Below are positions 25,500-38,769 of a DNA stretch of 64,000 nucleotides, in pieces. Origin of the DNA: Nautilus pompilius (lineage: Eukaryota > Mollusca > Cephalopoda > Nautilida > Nautilidae); contig JACATO010001103.1 in NCBI GenBank assembly GCA_018389105.1, positions 806,001-870,000 of the forward strand. The letters are read 5' to 3'. Below the pieces are notes generated by a model that was given only the letters and a program-made list of their open reading frames with translations, ran no database searches and had not been told where the DNA came from. The position numbers and the translations under genes were made by a program. How positions within the stretch are numbered: the first letter of the stretch is position 1; the number at the start of each line of letters is the position of its first letter.

Positions 25500-28095
25500 A
25501 TATAATATATTTAAATTAATTTTTGTAACACATCGTTACATATATACTTAGAAAATGACTGTTAGAAAATATATAAATAAAGAAAACGCGTAATAATAAT
25601 TTGTTGGAACTTCTATCGACAAGACGTTTTCACCACAATCATTCGATATATTTGATTGTCGATTCAACATTTATGAGCATCACAAACGCGCTGGTGGGCA
25701 TTTTTGTGAAATCATAAATAGAATGATTCATCAAGCTTAAATGATGTTTTTTTAATGAAAAATGTGCCACGTAACAAAATGTTCGAAAATAAACTTATGC
25801 ATTTATGGATTTTCTGTCAATCACATACTTATAAGTAGATGCACTAGTAAATTGATTTATTTATGATATATAAACATTTTAGGGGCGCTGTTATAGCTCC
25901 AGTAAGTGGAAGTATTAGTCTTTTCGTCATCATATCTCTCGACTATACGAAACGTACATGAATGTTAATTTATATGAAAGAGAATAATTTGTTTATGATG
26001 ATTTAAATTTAATTTTTTGTAATAAAGCATAAATAAAAGAGAAGTTAAAACGTAAACATCTGACTTTTCCTTATCGAAATTTATACAAAGGCGATATTAA
26101 TAAAACATGTTCAAATGCATGACAAAAACAAACGATGGGATGAGTGCGACGACAAGTGTCATATAATCGATAAACCACCTTAATAAATATGTTCTTATGC
26201 TGCGGAGTCTTCTGACATCCGTAAAGACATTGCATATAGTTCTTTAAGTGAAGTAAAGGGTAAACATTTGTTAAAATTAACAGAAAATTTCGTAGTGCAA
26301 TAAATTTAGATTATAAATCTTTTAGTTATAATGCAGTATATTTATTTATTTATCTATCTATCTATCTATTTTATTTTATGAAACTTGAGTTGATCAGATA
26401 ACAGGAAAATAAAATTTTAAAAAACATGCAAACTTTAAAATTGCTTGTTAAAATGTAATCGTCATATATACTTCTACACTTGAGCTTTAAGTTGCAATGT
26501 AAAAAAGATTAAATATTGCTAGATTTGCTGAGAATTATGATTTCAGCAATCTGTAAATTGCTGTGCAACGCGCGAATTCTGTCTTATTAGCAAAATAATA
26601 GGTGAATGTATGAAACCTAGCATTTCGAGAGTTAATGCATATTTGTAATTTCCCGTATTAACGACTGTCAGAGTTCGACTGTTAAATATGGACTTCTTAA
26701 AGATATTTCTGACTTAAAAACATGATTTATATCCAACGTGTATCATTTCAATTAGAAGTAATTTACTTTCGATAGGCGCCATTATGCTATGTCACTCCGT
26801 TTGATTAATAGAAACAAAAACCAACAGCTTCAAAATAGGAAGTAAGGTTTCTCTTAACAAGCGCTACCTGTAGCACGTGATCAAACACATTAGAGGACAT
26901 GAAAGGTAGACATGTCATTCACTTATCATCGGCGCTTCGTAATGTGCCTTCATATCTTGAGAGCAGAAAGTAGTTTTCTCAGTGTTTGTTTGGAACGCAC
27001 TGAGAGATAGACTACTGAATCAACAGCGATGTAAATACGACGGGATGTTGAAAAATTAAGGAAACATTGTTTTCTTTGTTTCAGGAATTATTTATCATAC
27101 GTCATTATCTTACCATATTTATTATTTATGTATCTTATACTTCATCAGTATGACTTCATAGACAATACTGATGTTAAAGAATTTAAATATCGTTAAAGAT
27201 GTCAAAATATGAATTACCTAAAAGATACTGTGACTGTAGGAAAAGGGATTTCACATTTATATCTATTGTTGAAAATTATTTATTTTGACGGAATGCTATA
27301 TTCTTTTGCCTCTGTACATCTCCCTTCTGCTATTAAGGTTGTAAACCAGAACTACCATCATTAGAAAATCATCAATAGAAAGTTGCAACAGATTAAAAGG
27401 AAGTGAGCTTTTGGAAACTCCTGAATAAATAATAGGTAACCAAATAAAAATGCTTTACAAAATACGCAAAGGTTTTTCTTTTATCATAAATTTTCCGCTA
27501 AAAATACGTTAGTGCGATTTAATATAATGCAAGATTAGCGAATTGATCAGTTTATCGGTGGCCATTTGATGTACAGAGCGATTTAAGGTTAACAATCAAA
27601 CGCCTGCACCAAAAGAAATGTATTGAAAAAAGGAGGAAATTATATTTTATTAAAATGTTGATTAAAATAAATAACTGTGCAATAATTCTGGTTTCAATGA
27701 CTGCGAAACATCAAGTATAGACGACGTTTAAATCTGGTCAAATTCTAACGGGTGTTTTTTCATAAGAAACCGGTTGCATGATAAACTGTTGTTTTTAAAA
27801 AAAAAAAACGTTTCAAATAAAACTATTTCAAGAAAGAATTTTAAATACTTTATACTTAATTCTCAAGGATTAACCGTTTTATTAGGAACCAACCTACAGA
27901 GCAAGATAGCATAAATGTCACCCTGAAGATTTACTTTATGCTGCATGCTTTTTCTTCCAGTCTGAATTAATCTGGGTAGATTTTCAGGTTTCTCTTTCTG
28001 ATAAATTACATCATGTTTTTTCTTCTCTGTCGCCTTTTCTGTTTTCACGGCTTAATTGGTTCATTGTCTTTCGTTTTACAAGCTCATGGTAATAA
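25500..28095. other. AT-rich non-coding stretch
   Basis: Contains a TTTA/TCTA tetranucleotide run (26341-26378). Otherwise short chance frames and nothing I can assign. Confidence 0.6.
26341..26378. repeat. (TTTA)n/(TCTA)n microsatellite
   Basis: Tetranucleotide units tttattta, then tctatctatctatcta, then ttttatttta. Confidence 0.9.
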
Positions 28096-29357
28096 CTTTT
28101 AGGCAGATGATCTGGAAACAAAACCATATTATGTTTATTCATTATCGGTTCTTTTCATCTAAGGAAAGTCTTTCCAAGCAATCTGAAAGAGCTACACCTG
28201 CAGGACTATAAACGTATGGGCAGTGATATTCTGGAGTGTAATGAATGTGCTGTGAATATTATTGCGTCCAGGAAAGAAATTATCAAATTAAAAACATATG
28301 GATATTAAAGTATTAGCTTATGAAAGCTAGTAACGTACCGAAGATTGCAGTCCGACATCATGTATCAGATGGAGCTGTATGCAAAACTCAGAAGGGGATA
28401 CGCATAACTGGAACTGTTGACATTAGACAGGGTTGAGAAAGGAAGTAAATTCCAAACTTTTTTAAACTGAAGCTAAATACCTTTGGGTGTGTTCTCCACG
28501 TGATAGATGACGAGTCAGTGGAGATCTCGCGAATGACCTCACTGCCAGTAGGAGTGTTAATATTTCTTCATGAACAGTAGAATACACGTTAGCGAGAAGT
28601 GGTTTCTTTGAATGTATAGCTACCCGAAAAAGTTTGCTAAGGAAAGGCAAACAAACCGCAAAAACGAAACGAGCAGCAGGAATAATAGAGTGGCCAGATC
28701 TTGAAGATGTCTTTTCCTGATGTCTGTGTCTGAAATGTTTGGGAATAATCAACACTAGTTTTTCAAAGGCGGACCTGGGGGGTAGCATAACAGTCAGCGT
28801 CAGTTTCTATAATACATATATGGGGCTGCACATCAGCCCAGGATGTTGGTAATCTGCATAAAATAGGAGGTTTGGTGACTGCACAAGACAGGTACAAGAC
28901 ATCCCACCGAGCTGGAATTAACCTTCCAACAGGAACAATGAAACGTATGCGTACAGCTAATGTGGTGAAAAACCATTTGGAACGTAAAGGGGGCGACAGT
29001 CAACTGACAAAAATTCTTCGGCCTGCACAAAATCCTCATATAAACATCGTTTAGGTTATTTGTGGATTTATGGATACTGAGAAAGTCAGACGGAAACCAA
29101 CCGCCTTAGATGAATTGTGGGAATAAAATTCCACAGTGATACACTGATAACCTGTATGGATGGGGGGACATGAAAGCGAGAGTTCACGCTCCACATAAAG
29201 TAGAAGACTCACGTACCAAATACTAATGCACTGCACAAGTATTCATTGTGTTTCTGTTTATTTTCTGTAATAACGTATTGTGTGTGTATTATATACATCT
29301 CTCAGTTGCTCGTTATTTATGACTGTCCCGTATGTTTCCATAATTATTTCCAATACT
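28096..29357 (+). mobile_element. Tc1-like DNA transposon, copy C, defective
   Basis: The right end at 29334-29357 reads gtttccataattatttccaa followed by tact, the inverse of the family end. The left end near 28096-28120 is degenerate but keeps atgatctggaaacaaaa. The body matches copies A and B, sharing acctgcaggactataaacgt (28195-28214) with B. It lies about 2.6 kb downstream of copy B in the same orientation. The central transposase region is present but rearranged: the segment that should carry the second catalytic Asp is missing. Confidence 0.82.
28300..29240 (+). pseudogene. Tc1-like transposase pseudogene (copy C)
   Basis: Recognisable pieces include the second helix-turn-helix region in several frames (around 28480-28620) and a 60-residue stretch (28872-29054) continuing a preceding DVGNLHKIGGLVTAQDRYKT. 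That stretch contains TANVVKNHLERKGGDSQL and then PAQNPHINIV followed by TAG. In the family these correspond to the segment between the second and third catalytic residues. The Asp motif (Q-x-D-x-D-P-K-H) is absent because of a short deletion before TANVV. The S-P-D motif has become N-P-H, and the catalytic Glu codon is TAG. The tail LDELWE appears near 29112-29129. The copy is inactive. Confidence 0.8.
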
Positions 29358-29359
29358 TT

Positions 29360-30365
29360 AAACAAAAAAAAAAATAATTTGCCCATTAGAAAAATTTAAT
29401 ATTTTGAAATTTCTTGTTATCTAGATGTTGGAAGATGTTCTGCAAAGCATTTTACGGTTTGCAAAAGTTATACTGAAATTAAACTGCTGTTAAAAAAATG
29501 AAACTAGTGACACCGACAATGTAAAACATTACTTTATAAAACAGAAATATTGTTTTATTATTACTTCTGTTAGATTTAATCTAGACAAATGTATGTTTAT
29601 ATATGGAAAAATTCATTTATTTTAAATAAATTTATATTAATACATACAAAATAAATAACTTCACAAAAATACAAAATTGAAGTCCAGAAAGTATCAGGCA
29701 AAAGTTAAATCCGTAAATTAAAGATAGATCCACAAATGTTCCTGTATTTAGTAAAAAACAATCTTGTTTTCAAAAAATGTCTAAAAACAAATAAATAAAT
29801 CCTCATTCGGCTGTATGACATCAGCCATCGTTCGCCGTTTGGTTCTTACTAAAGTATCACAGGTAGAGAAGATATCTTTTTTAATAATACCACTGCTCAT
29901 TCATTTGTTCTTGTCAACTTTGACCTGCTCCTATTTACATTGTGAATTCTTGATGTAATGTTTCTATGGATTCCGGATATAATTTAGATTGGAACTATAT
30001 CTGGCTGATATCGGTTACATTAGTTTAGGAGACAGAAATTTTATGAAACTCTAGTGAAAGATATACGTATTCGAGGTTTAACAAGGTTAGCTATTCAGTG
30101 CAGTGTGTTACAGTGAAAGTGCTGAAAAGTGTACATTTATTCTTCGAAGCCATATTATAAATTTAAAAATTGAGTCGTATAATTCTCATCATAAGCTATT
30201 CATGCAATTCAATCGATACAATATTTATCTGCACAGTTGACAACATTTGATTAAGCCAAGGTGTTTGAAGCATGCAAATGAATGTAACAATTTTACTTAC
30301 AATGAAGAAACTTGCGACTAATATATAATAAATTATCAATCATTGTTATCTCTAAACAGAGAAAG

Positions 30366-30399
<34 letters not shown>

Positions 30400-30635
30400 C
30401 AGGTTACACATTTCATACAAATTTTTGTTATTAAGATTTTCGTCTTTGGGGTATGTTTACCTGAACGATAACGCTGCATTTCCCCCAAGAAATACTTACT
30501 GCATCCAAATCAGAGCTGTGAAGGAGCAACTACAAAATTTTACCGATTTCTTGTTTAAGAATAACCTCCGCTCGTTATGGGCTTTGCTTTGAGTAAAATC
30601 AATGTTTATTTATGTCAAAAGTCAACATTTTAATG
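29360..30635. other. AT-rich non-coding stretch
   Basis: Contains a CA microsatellite (30367-30398). No gene or other element recognised. Confidence 0.6.
30367..30398. repeat. (CA)n microsatellite
   Basis: Uninterrupted run of about 16 CA units. Confidence 0.95.
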
Positions 30636-30639
30636 TTAA

Positions 30640-30960
30640 AAATTTTTCATAGATTTCTGAATCTATATTATTTACAATGAAAATGTCTTGGTCGACACTC
30701 ATAAACGCATTACAGTATCAGAACATCACATTTCGACCGTTGCTACTCTCCTATCTTGCGCCATATCATGTCACGTCCATGTAAGCCTAACGCCAAACTT
30801 TGTCTCACCAGACAGAAAACCTCTTTCCTGGAACTGAGCGACCTTATTTGCATACTCCGTGGCAAATTTGAGTTGCTTTATCTGGTGTATGCACTGGTAA
30901 AAGTCAACTCTTTTTCCAAACCATGCTGTCTGCTAACATAGCACGAGAAGAAGCCTTTTA
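30640..30960 (-). pseudogene. Tc1-like transposase fragment, second lineage
   Basis: On the minus strand the reading KQLKFATEYANKVAQFQERG is followed by FLSGETKFGV. It matches the Tc1-type pattern R-L-K-F-A-x-E-Y ... W-x-x-V-L-W-S-D-E-T-K-F that surrounds the first catalytic Asp; here that Asp is Gly (S-G-E-T). Further downstream in a broken frame, NVMF*YCNAFMSVDQDIF resembles the S-V-M-V-W-G-C-M-S-A-x-G-V-G-x-L segment. No ends, N-terminus or remaining catalytic motifs are visible, so this is a short internal relic. The sequence differs from copies A-C. Confidence 0.6.
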
Positions 30961-30964
30961 AAGG

Positions 30965-33900
30965 ATTAATTGGACATTAACATTAACCCTATTGGCATCC
31001 CCTAACTTAATGACCAACAAGCATACTCATATATTTATGTTCTTTATTTATACTTGTGCTACATATCGGTTTGTCCTAGTATTTGTATTCTTTGGCACTC
31101 TTTCTGAATAGCGTTCATCACCAAGCATTTGTTTAACTAATGTAAAATTTACTAAACTGTCTGTGATTAAAAAAAAAAAAGATCATGTCTACTTACAGTT
31201 TTGAGAATGAAGAGATCATTTTGTGACATTTGATGTTATTAAGCCAGAAGTCAGTTGACAATTATGCAATCTTGGTCATTTTAATAACTGCTACAAGCAC
31301 TGAAAACACTTAGATTTTTCACCTCCTGGAAAGTCTGTTGAATGGTTTGGATACAAATGCTTTGAGGAAGTATTATAGAAAGTAGAACAATTGACTAATA
31401 TTTCCTGAATATCAACTGATTTATCTTAAACTGTATGACCATCTTTGTTGCATAAATGATTTTAAAAAGTGAAAATATTTTATCATTTCATATTAACAAG
31501 TTTTTACACTGTAAGTAGCACGTCTGTATAGTGCAGGTTTGTTGATTTACTTGTTATCATCACCATATTTCCTACTGTGGGGATTCTTACTGCAATTATT
31601 GTACTATCGTATCGGCAATAATTTTTGGTTAAAATCTCTTTTCTTTTTGTTCTTTCACTAGCAGCTGCATAATTAAATTTAACTACTTAAAAAGTTTAAT
31701 GTTATTTAAACAGAGAAACCACACCTGTATCACGGAGTAACAATTCTTTATGCAAAAAGATTATAATTAATTATCTCTGTCACTATCAAATTTATTTTAT
31801 AATTTCTCAACCTAAATTCGAATTTGTTTAATTTTTCTTTGTTTTATATAATTTAATGCAATACTTTTCCTACTTACTTTACCAAGTTAACTATATTTTG
31901 AAAAAGATAGAATATTAATGATAATAATTCGGCACCATGCTGGCCAACTTTGGTAGATTAAGTTCACTTTAACTGAAAGCTACCAACGTTCTTTCGTTAG
32001 TAAATCTGATGGTGCTCCCTACAAGTAAAGAATGTTTCTAATAAGAATGCAATAATTTAAATAAATAAGTAAATATAATTGCGCTAGTTCAAAGGTTTGC
32101 AATTCAGTGCCAATTTTAGATATTTAATCTGAATAACCATTTTGTAAGGTAAAGATATCTAGCATGTAGAGCATACTTTATAATGAAAAATGGCGGTTAG
32201 TGATGATTGCATATCCCGCCAAAAACACTATTAAATTTACTAGAAGTTGGCGTCGGATCTCGTCAGTACAAATAATTTGGCGCTTTTTATATAAAACACT
32301 TCAGATTTACTCGCCATTAATCTTGTTTTAATTTTAAACTTTAAACGGTACAGTCATTATTAATTTAATATATACATTCCTCTTTAAACAACTTCAGGAT
32401 CGTGCCAGTTCTCCCCCCTTTCAAAGAATATTTATATTTTCTCCATGCTGTGTTTATTAAGGTAATAGTCAAAGTGCACATGTCTTCTCGTACTGAAACA
32501 TTGTTTTGATTAGGAACATTTAATTTTGCAAAAAATAAACTTAGCCTTTTATAGAATCGTTCATGTTCTTCTTTTGCTTCTTTTTCTTCAAAAAGGACGA
32601 GTAAGTTACCGTTGTTTCTCGTCTTTTTTCTTTGTTTTTAAGTACATTTTCTTATTATAAACACGTTCTACACGAGTTATTTATAATCTGCCTTTATAAA
32701 AATAACGATGACGAGACACTGAAAAAATTCTAAAAGATGTAAATCTCACATGTTTCCATCAACCAATATGGACATTTTAATTAATCTGTTTGGATAAACT
32801 GTTGATTATGCACGATGAACGACTGAAATCCTTAACGGAATATTCTAGACGAAATCACTTCTCTTTAATGACTTAAATGAAGAATCAAGAGACCTTATTA
32901 CATGATATTTTTGTGACATTAAAAATGAAAGATAATAAATGCAGTGTTGTCACGTGAGGAGAGTATTGGTTTTCTATGTCAGGCATTAAAAATGAATTAA
33001 ACAAAGTCTTGTTTATTGATATCCAACAGATGTTAGCAGTTTTTATAGCACAGTTATATTCCATTGTAGCTTTTACTGCTCATTCTTGCTCTTTATATAT
33101 ATAATAACATACGAAACTAATAATTCAATTTCACTTAGTACATTTACGTCATAGAATCTAGCTAAACGATTGTATATCGGCCATAGTAAAAAACGTGAGT
33201 GAAGCTAATTAATAAAGTAGACTTTTCAAACAGTGCAAGAAACATCGCTGGAGGCTAAAATTTACACATGTCGATCTCGTGTAGTCAGGGTAAGTCTTCG
33301 TTGTCTGAATTCATCAGTAAGGCATTTACCACCCAGTAGCTAACGAAGCAGAGACCAAAATTATCTGCCAGTTTCGGAAGTAATTTTTTAGTTGCTAAGT
33401 GATGGGTTTTCATGAATTCAAGCCACTGATTAAGCAAGTCATTACAAGAAAACTTAATATTTATATTTTATTGGAGAAAGTTACTTTTTAAAAATAATAT
33501 ATTTTGATATTTAATATGAAAGGATAAACTTTACGATTATTCCATGAACAGTAAAAACAAAGGATTACAGTACCTTGTTGCAATTTAATTATTTGATTTC
33601 GTCTCTTAGACAAACTATCATGCATTTACATTTAACTAATGATATTAATATTAATTTAAGATATATGCCATAACTTCATTATTTTAATATCCTATGGAAA
33701 AACTGCCTGCCAAACAATGAATCAATTTAGCTTGTTTTGACGATACACCGTTTTTTCTCGTGGATGACCCTGTTTCTTCTAATAACAGGTAACTTCACGT
33801 GAAGAAATAAAGCAAAAGAGTTTCAAGTTCTATTTTAGTAGAAGCAGGTAATTAAAATATATGTGTGCATAGATTCACTTAAATGCTGACTTTTTGTAAA

Positions 33901-36465
33901 ACCTGCTACAGTATATTTCAATATTTTCACAAAATAAAACCTTTTTAGATAGCCGTCCTTCACGAACAGCCGCTATACGCGATAACCAAACTGGCCGTGC
34001 CATATATTTTTGCATACTAAATTTACCGGTTGCTGCTTCGTTCTGAGCACAAAACGGACGCATCTGTCTCGTTATTGATCTCGGAGATACGGTGAGCATC
34101 GATAATAGACCACTGAAAGTAGAGCACAGCTATTTATAACGTGTATGCACACAGCTCATTAACCCATTGATTTACATTATTAAGACACATACGTAGATCA
34201 AATTAATAGGCATACATCAGATCTGAAATATTTCATTTATTGCTGATTTTATCGAAAGACATATTCTGCATTTGTACAGGTAAAAAATGAAAATGAAAGA
34301 GGACTCACGAAAATTTATTAGTAAATCAGTGTTTTTATTTTACATTTAACTTTATTAGTTTTGTATTTATTCAGTTGCTAGAAGCATTTGTTATATTTAG
34401 TTTCTGATAAAAAATATTCATGGCTTAATTATGTGCCATGTGAAATATAATTTATAAATGTTTTTTTTGTAGTATTTTTAATATATAAAGCATTAGTTTA
34501 CTGTTATTTTAAAAATTATATAAGTATTAGTTTTGACGTGCTACAAAAAAACATGCAATATTTGAATACTGCTTGGATTAAATTTACAGAGGTATATTAG
34601 AGATTCAACACAACCAGCAGCTACACATCCATCTTTTATAAAAATCACAAGACCATCATAATATTTAATGAAGCAAACTAAAACGCTTTTATAATCCATG
34701 AACGCTGTCAGTGATTTTAAATGGTTGAAGTTAGATGTAGATTGACCTGGCTGATGTTACGGGAGACTGAAGATAGTGTAGAATCGACTTTCAAACATCA
34801 TCTCTAATTGAAGCGCCAGATAGAATAGTGCCTTTCAGTTTTTATTTTGCACTCTAACAGGATAATTATTTCACGTTGATTGTTTATTTAAGCAAATCTA
34901 AGAAAAGAACTAAATATTGTAATTCCGCTTATGTTTACTATACTTTGTCGTCGACTTTTACATCGAGTATTTCCTGAATTTGTATCGTGGTTCTTTTTTC
35001 ACAAGAAAAGAAAAGAATTTATAGCTTCTAGCAGCCTAATAACATTTCTGTTTAGCTACAAATGCAGCCAACGTCCTCGTCTTGTGTTTAGAAATATTAA
35101 CAATTTAAAGCGATTTTAAAAAAATGTAATTATTACTTTTATTTTCCAAGTTTAAACAAAGCTATAGAAATTTATGGGAAAATCCTTGTTCTCCCATAAT
35201 ATTAAAACAAAACCATGTTACAGCATTCGCGTGCAATTCTTTGACCTTGTTACGGTAGTCACCTTTGCAGACTGATAGAACTTGACTTTTTTATCTATGA
35301 CATCAGAGGAAGACATTATCATTGGAATCTTCATTTTCAAAGATTTTCCCATAAATCTATAATTAAACATTTAATATTTTAAAGGATCTCTCGTGATTTT
35401 AGAGGAATGGAGTTCTAAAAAACATTTCTCTTTTTTTCAAAATCCTTTCAGTCAGATGTCGCAGCGACGAAGAGCTTAAAAGATACTTAATCGACTACTT
35501 TCTTCAATTTTCTATAATCATTCAGAAGTATTAAAAAAATATCATAGTAAGCGACCAGCTAAAACTAATCTTCAGACTAACAGGTTTATAAACAGGGATT
35601 TTAGTCAAGAATACGAAAAGAACAAAAATTAAAGATTCTTCATTAGTATTTAATAAAAAACATTGAGGTATTTGATTTGTATTTAAAACTGTAATTAATG
35701 AAACAAAATATTTAAAAACATTATCTTTCTCTTTAGACATGTGTGTGTTGAACAAATAATGAACAATGAAATATATTTTAAGCAGAAATCAGTTTATTAG
35801 TACATGTAATTACGTGTACTGTTAGAAAATCAATACATGAAAATAGTTTATATTTTCAATTTCACACAAGATTTTATCGTCTAAATATTCTGTTATGTTT
35901 GGTAAATAATTTTATTGGTGAATCTACAGTTGTCTGCTTGTGAATATGCACTTGTGTACATAAATTCTTCATTTAAGTTTTACTAAAGATGCAGCTTGCA
36001 TATTTTATGATTTGCAAACAAGTAAATGTACTTTCACTTGAGGAAAATAAAGAACAAGATAAACAGTTGTAAAGATTTACGGGTTAGCCTATTTAACTCA
36101 GCGGTCTATTACATTTGAAATCAAACCTAAAGATCTTTTTCGCATAACGTATACACGTTAAACATATTTACATACAGAAGGTGGCCTTAATGGTGATGAT
36201 TCCACTGAAATATTCCTTATTTATAATCAATTTATTAATGTATATCGTTACATATGCGCACTTGCAGGCCGCACGGGACGGTAAGAAATATAATATATAC
36301 GACGTACACGTTTTAAATAAATTTGTGTCAGAACGTTGATTACAGGACATTTTTAAAAAGTATTGTCTACAGTACAGAAGGAATGTTATCTGCGATTCGT
36401 TACTTATAGAATCTAGCTACTTTGTTTCGACATTTTTCACCAACTTGTTATTAAAACTAACTAGA
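30965..36465. other. AT-rich non-coding stretch
   Basis: No gene recognised. At 32881-32991 both motifs of a short dispersed repeat occur (aatcaagagac near the start and ggcattaaaaatga at the end). A minus frame at 33875-34099 (74 residues) is slightly GC-richer but has no recognisable domain and no convincing splice pair. Confidence 0.55.
32881..32991. repeat. Dispersed ~110-bp repeat, diverged copy
   Basis: Begins with agaatcaagagacctta and ends with ttttctatgtcaggcattaa. The same two motifs, about 108-117 bp apart, are found at 49333-49449 and 53854-53961. No inverted ends or open frame are visible. It may be the end of a larger non-autonomous element. Confidence 0.45.
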
Positions 36466-36471
36466 GAACTA

Positions 36472-36507
36472 CGTTTCGACGTTATTTTCTTGTCGCCATC
36501 ATCAGGA
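36472..36507 (-). other. CTGATGA...CGAAACG motif, retroelement-end type
   Basis: On the minus strand the sequence reads cctgatgatggcgac, then aagaaaataa, then cgtcgaaacg. A short hairpin CGAC/GTCG brackets the A-rich loop. Motifs built from CTGATGA and CGAAAC with a variable stem between them occur at ends of several animal retroelements and, in Penelope-like elements, as minimal hammerhead ribozymes. Here the base pair expected directly next to the CTGATGA core does not form, so a functional ribozyme is not supported. Confidence 0.3.
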
Positions 36508-37557
36508 TTTAATTATGAGAAGAACTCTTTTGGTGTGCTGTGAAATTATCTTGCATTAGATGTTTGCAGTAATTATTCTATTTTAGCTCATTGCACCAAA
36601 CTCAGTAATGCATAGTTTCTACAATTTGTAAAATAGCCGGAAAACATGCATCTGCCCATTCTGGAGGCTTCGGTTTTCTTTCATAGACTTATATTAATGC
36701 GCATGTATTGCTGCAGTCATGGCCCACTACATAGATTCACGTCACTGTCGTGATGTAATGTTTTGTGAAACAGTACTTTCCCATCCAAAGAATACCTGCA
36801 GCTTATACGTGAGAATTTTGTGTACCGAAACCAGATACACCTGACTTCCATAAACACGTCCCAAGATTTTTCAAAAAAAAGTCCAATACCTTAAATCTGC
36901 GGCTATACATGCAGGCAACAAAAAAAAATAAAAAATCGTAGTAGAGTCAATTCTGGTATCACATTCAAAAAAGTCGTTAGATGTTAAATCAAATGAGTGA
37001 TATAACAAAATAACAAAGAATTTTGCAGAGTTCTAGTATAATTCATCTAAAGTAGTAAATCTATACAATAAACAATAATGTACTAATGTTAAATCAATAA
37101 TTTATTAGTTAGATTTATGTAAAAATATTAAAAATATTTAGATTATTCTTGAAAATAATGAGATAAAACTCTACATTGAACCAAATACTGTTCTGATCTG
37201 CTTGAGGTATTTTAATTTTTTTACAAAAATCTGTATTCTTATTATTCTGCAAGTATTATTAGAATGGCCTTTGTTCACAATAAACATTCATAATTCTCAC
37301 TTTCCTTTGCTAAATGTAGAGTAAAAGAGTTTTTTTCTTCTTTCTATTAAAAATTATAACGGATGAAATAAACTTTCTGTTACTGGCTATTTATTTTGTT
37401 TTTTTGTCGTCTTGATGCCTAAGCATTTTAAACTGCTTGATATAAAGATATCACCTATATTAATACCCATTTTCTGTGAATAATCCATAAAAAATAAAAC
37501 TGAGACTCTGACATCTACTATTGTTAATTGTATAGCATTGCTTCTCTAGGTGGAAGT

Positions 37558-37559
37558 GT

Positions 37560-37594
<35 letters not shown>

Positions 37595-37602
37595 TGTGTG
37601 TG
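37558..37602. repeat. (GT)n microsatellite
   Basis: GT run of about 20 units, interrupted once by tttg. Confidence 0.95.
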
Positions 37603-38659
37603 AGCATGCAAGTTAAACCAATGAAAATACGTTTTCGTATTATAAACGCAAAATCTAAAATTCTTGAATAGGATGCAGTTTTGTAACATTCATCAACTTT
37701 AAGTTTTCCACATTCGTTAGTTCTCTCAGCCTTTAAATGGCTAGCAAACGAAAAATTTCTAACTTTTAAATTTAATATTTACTTTACCCTGATCAAAAAG
37801 GTCGAGATAACATCGTAGAACTACTGAAATCAATGTCATCCATTAATCTTCGGTACAGGATTTTTTTCAGATGTTGAGCTTCCCCTCACTGCCGTAGGAT
37901 GTGGAATGTGAACGCAAAACAGAAAATATACAGTAAGGAAGAGAAACTCCCATCGATTTCTCAAACCAATCACGTTAGAATAAGTTTTCCTGCAAGTCGA
38001 AAGAAGGTTTCAATAATTGAGTATTTCTGCAAGGAATATTAAGCGAAATTTTTTCCCACTGTCGCATTCTTTTTTGTGCGTCCAATATTGATTTTGCAGT
38101 CGTCGTATTTAAGAATTTGTGTGAAACAGCATTGTGTCACTTGGAAAACAAATTTTGTCAAGGTGAATAAATTTAAAAAACAAAAAGAGGCTACTGTACT
38201 TAATGGTGAGGGCTGACTTTTACTTCCAATGAAGAATTTCTCTTTCTCTAGAACATGCACATCATAGTTTTTATAATAAATGTGACCACTTCTAAAATAT
38301 CACAGTAACAGTATTTTCCATAGAGTTTCCATGCGATAATCTTCCTGCTATCTTTTTACTAAATTTAATGTATCATCGATGAGAAACAATTATACCAATC
38401 AAAATTACTCGGCAATGCTACCCCAAAAAAATGCTTTTCATTCAGTTCATTTTAAGAATAAATCCCCATTGCACGTTTTATTCTCGGAGATTTCTTACTG
38501 CAGCTGATTTTTACCACGTTTTTATAGCGACGCCATCACAAAATATTTGGCAGTGATCAGCATTTGGTCGAAAGTAAAGGAAAGTTTATTCTACTTATGG
38601 TGCCTTAATTGTGTAATTTTATTCTTATTAGTACACGCACACACAGATAGATATAAGAT

Positions 38660-38769
<110 letters not shown>

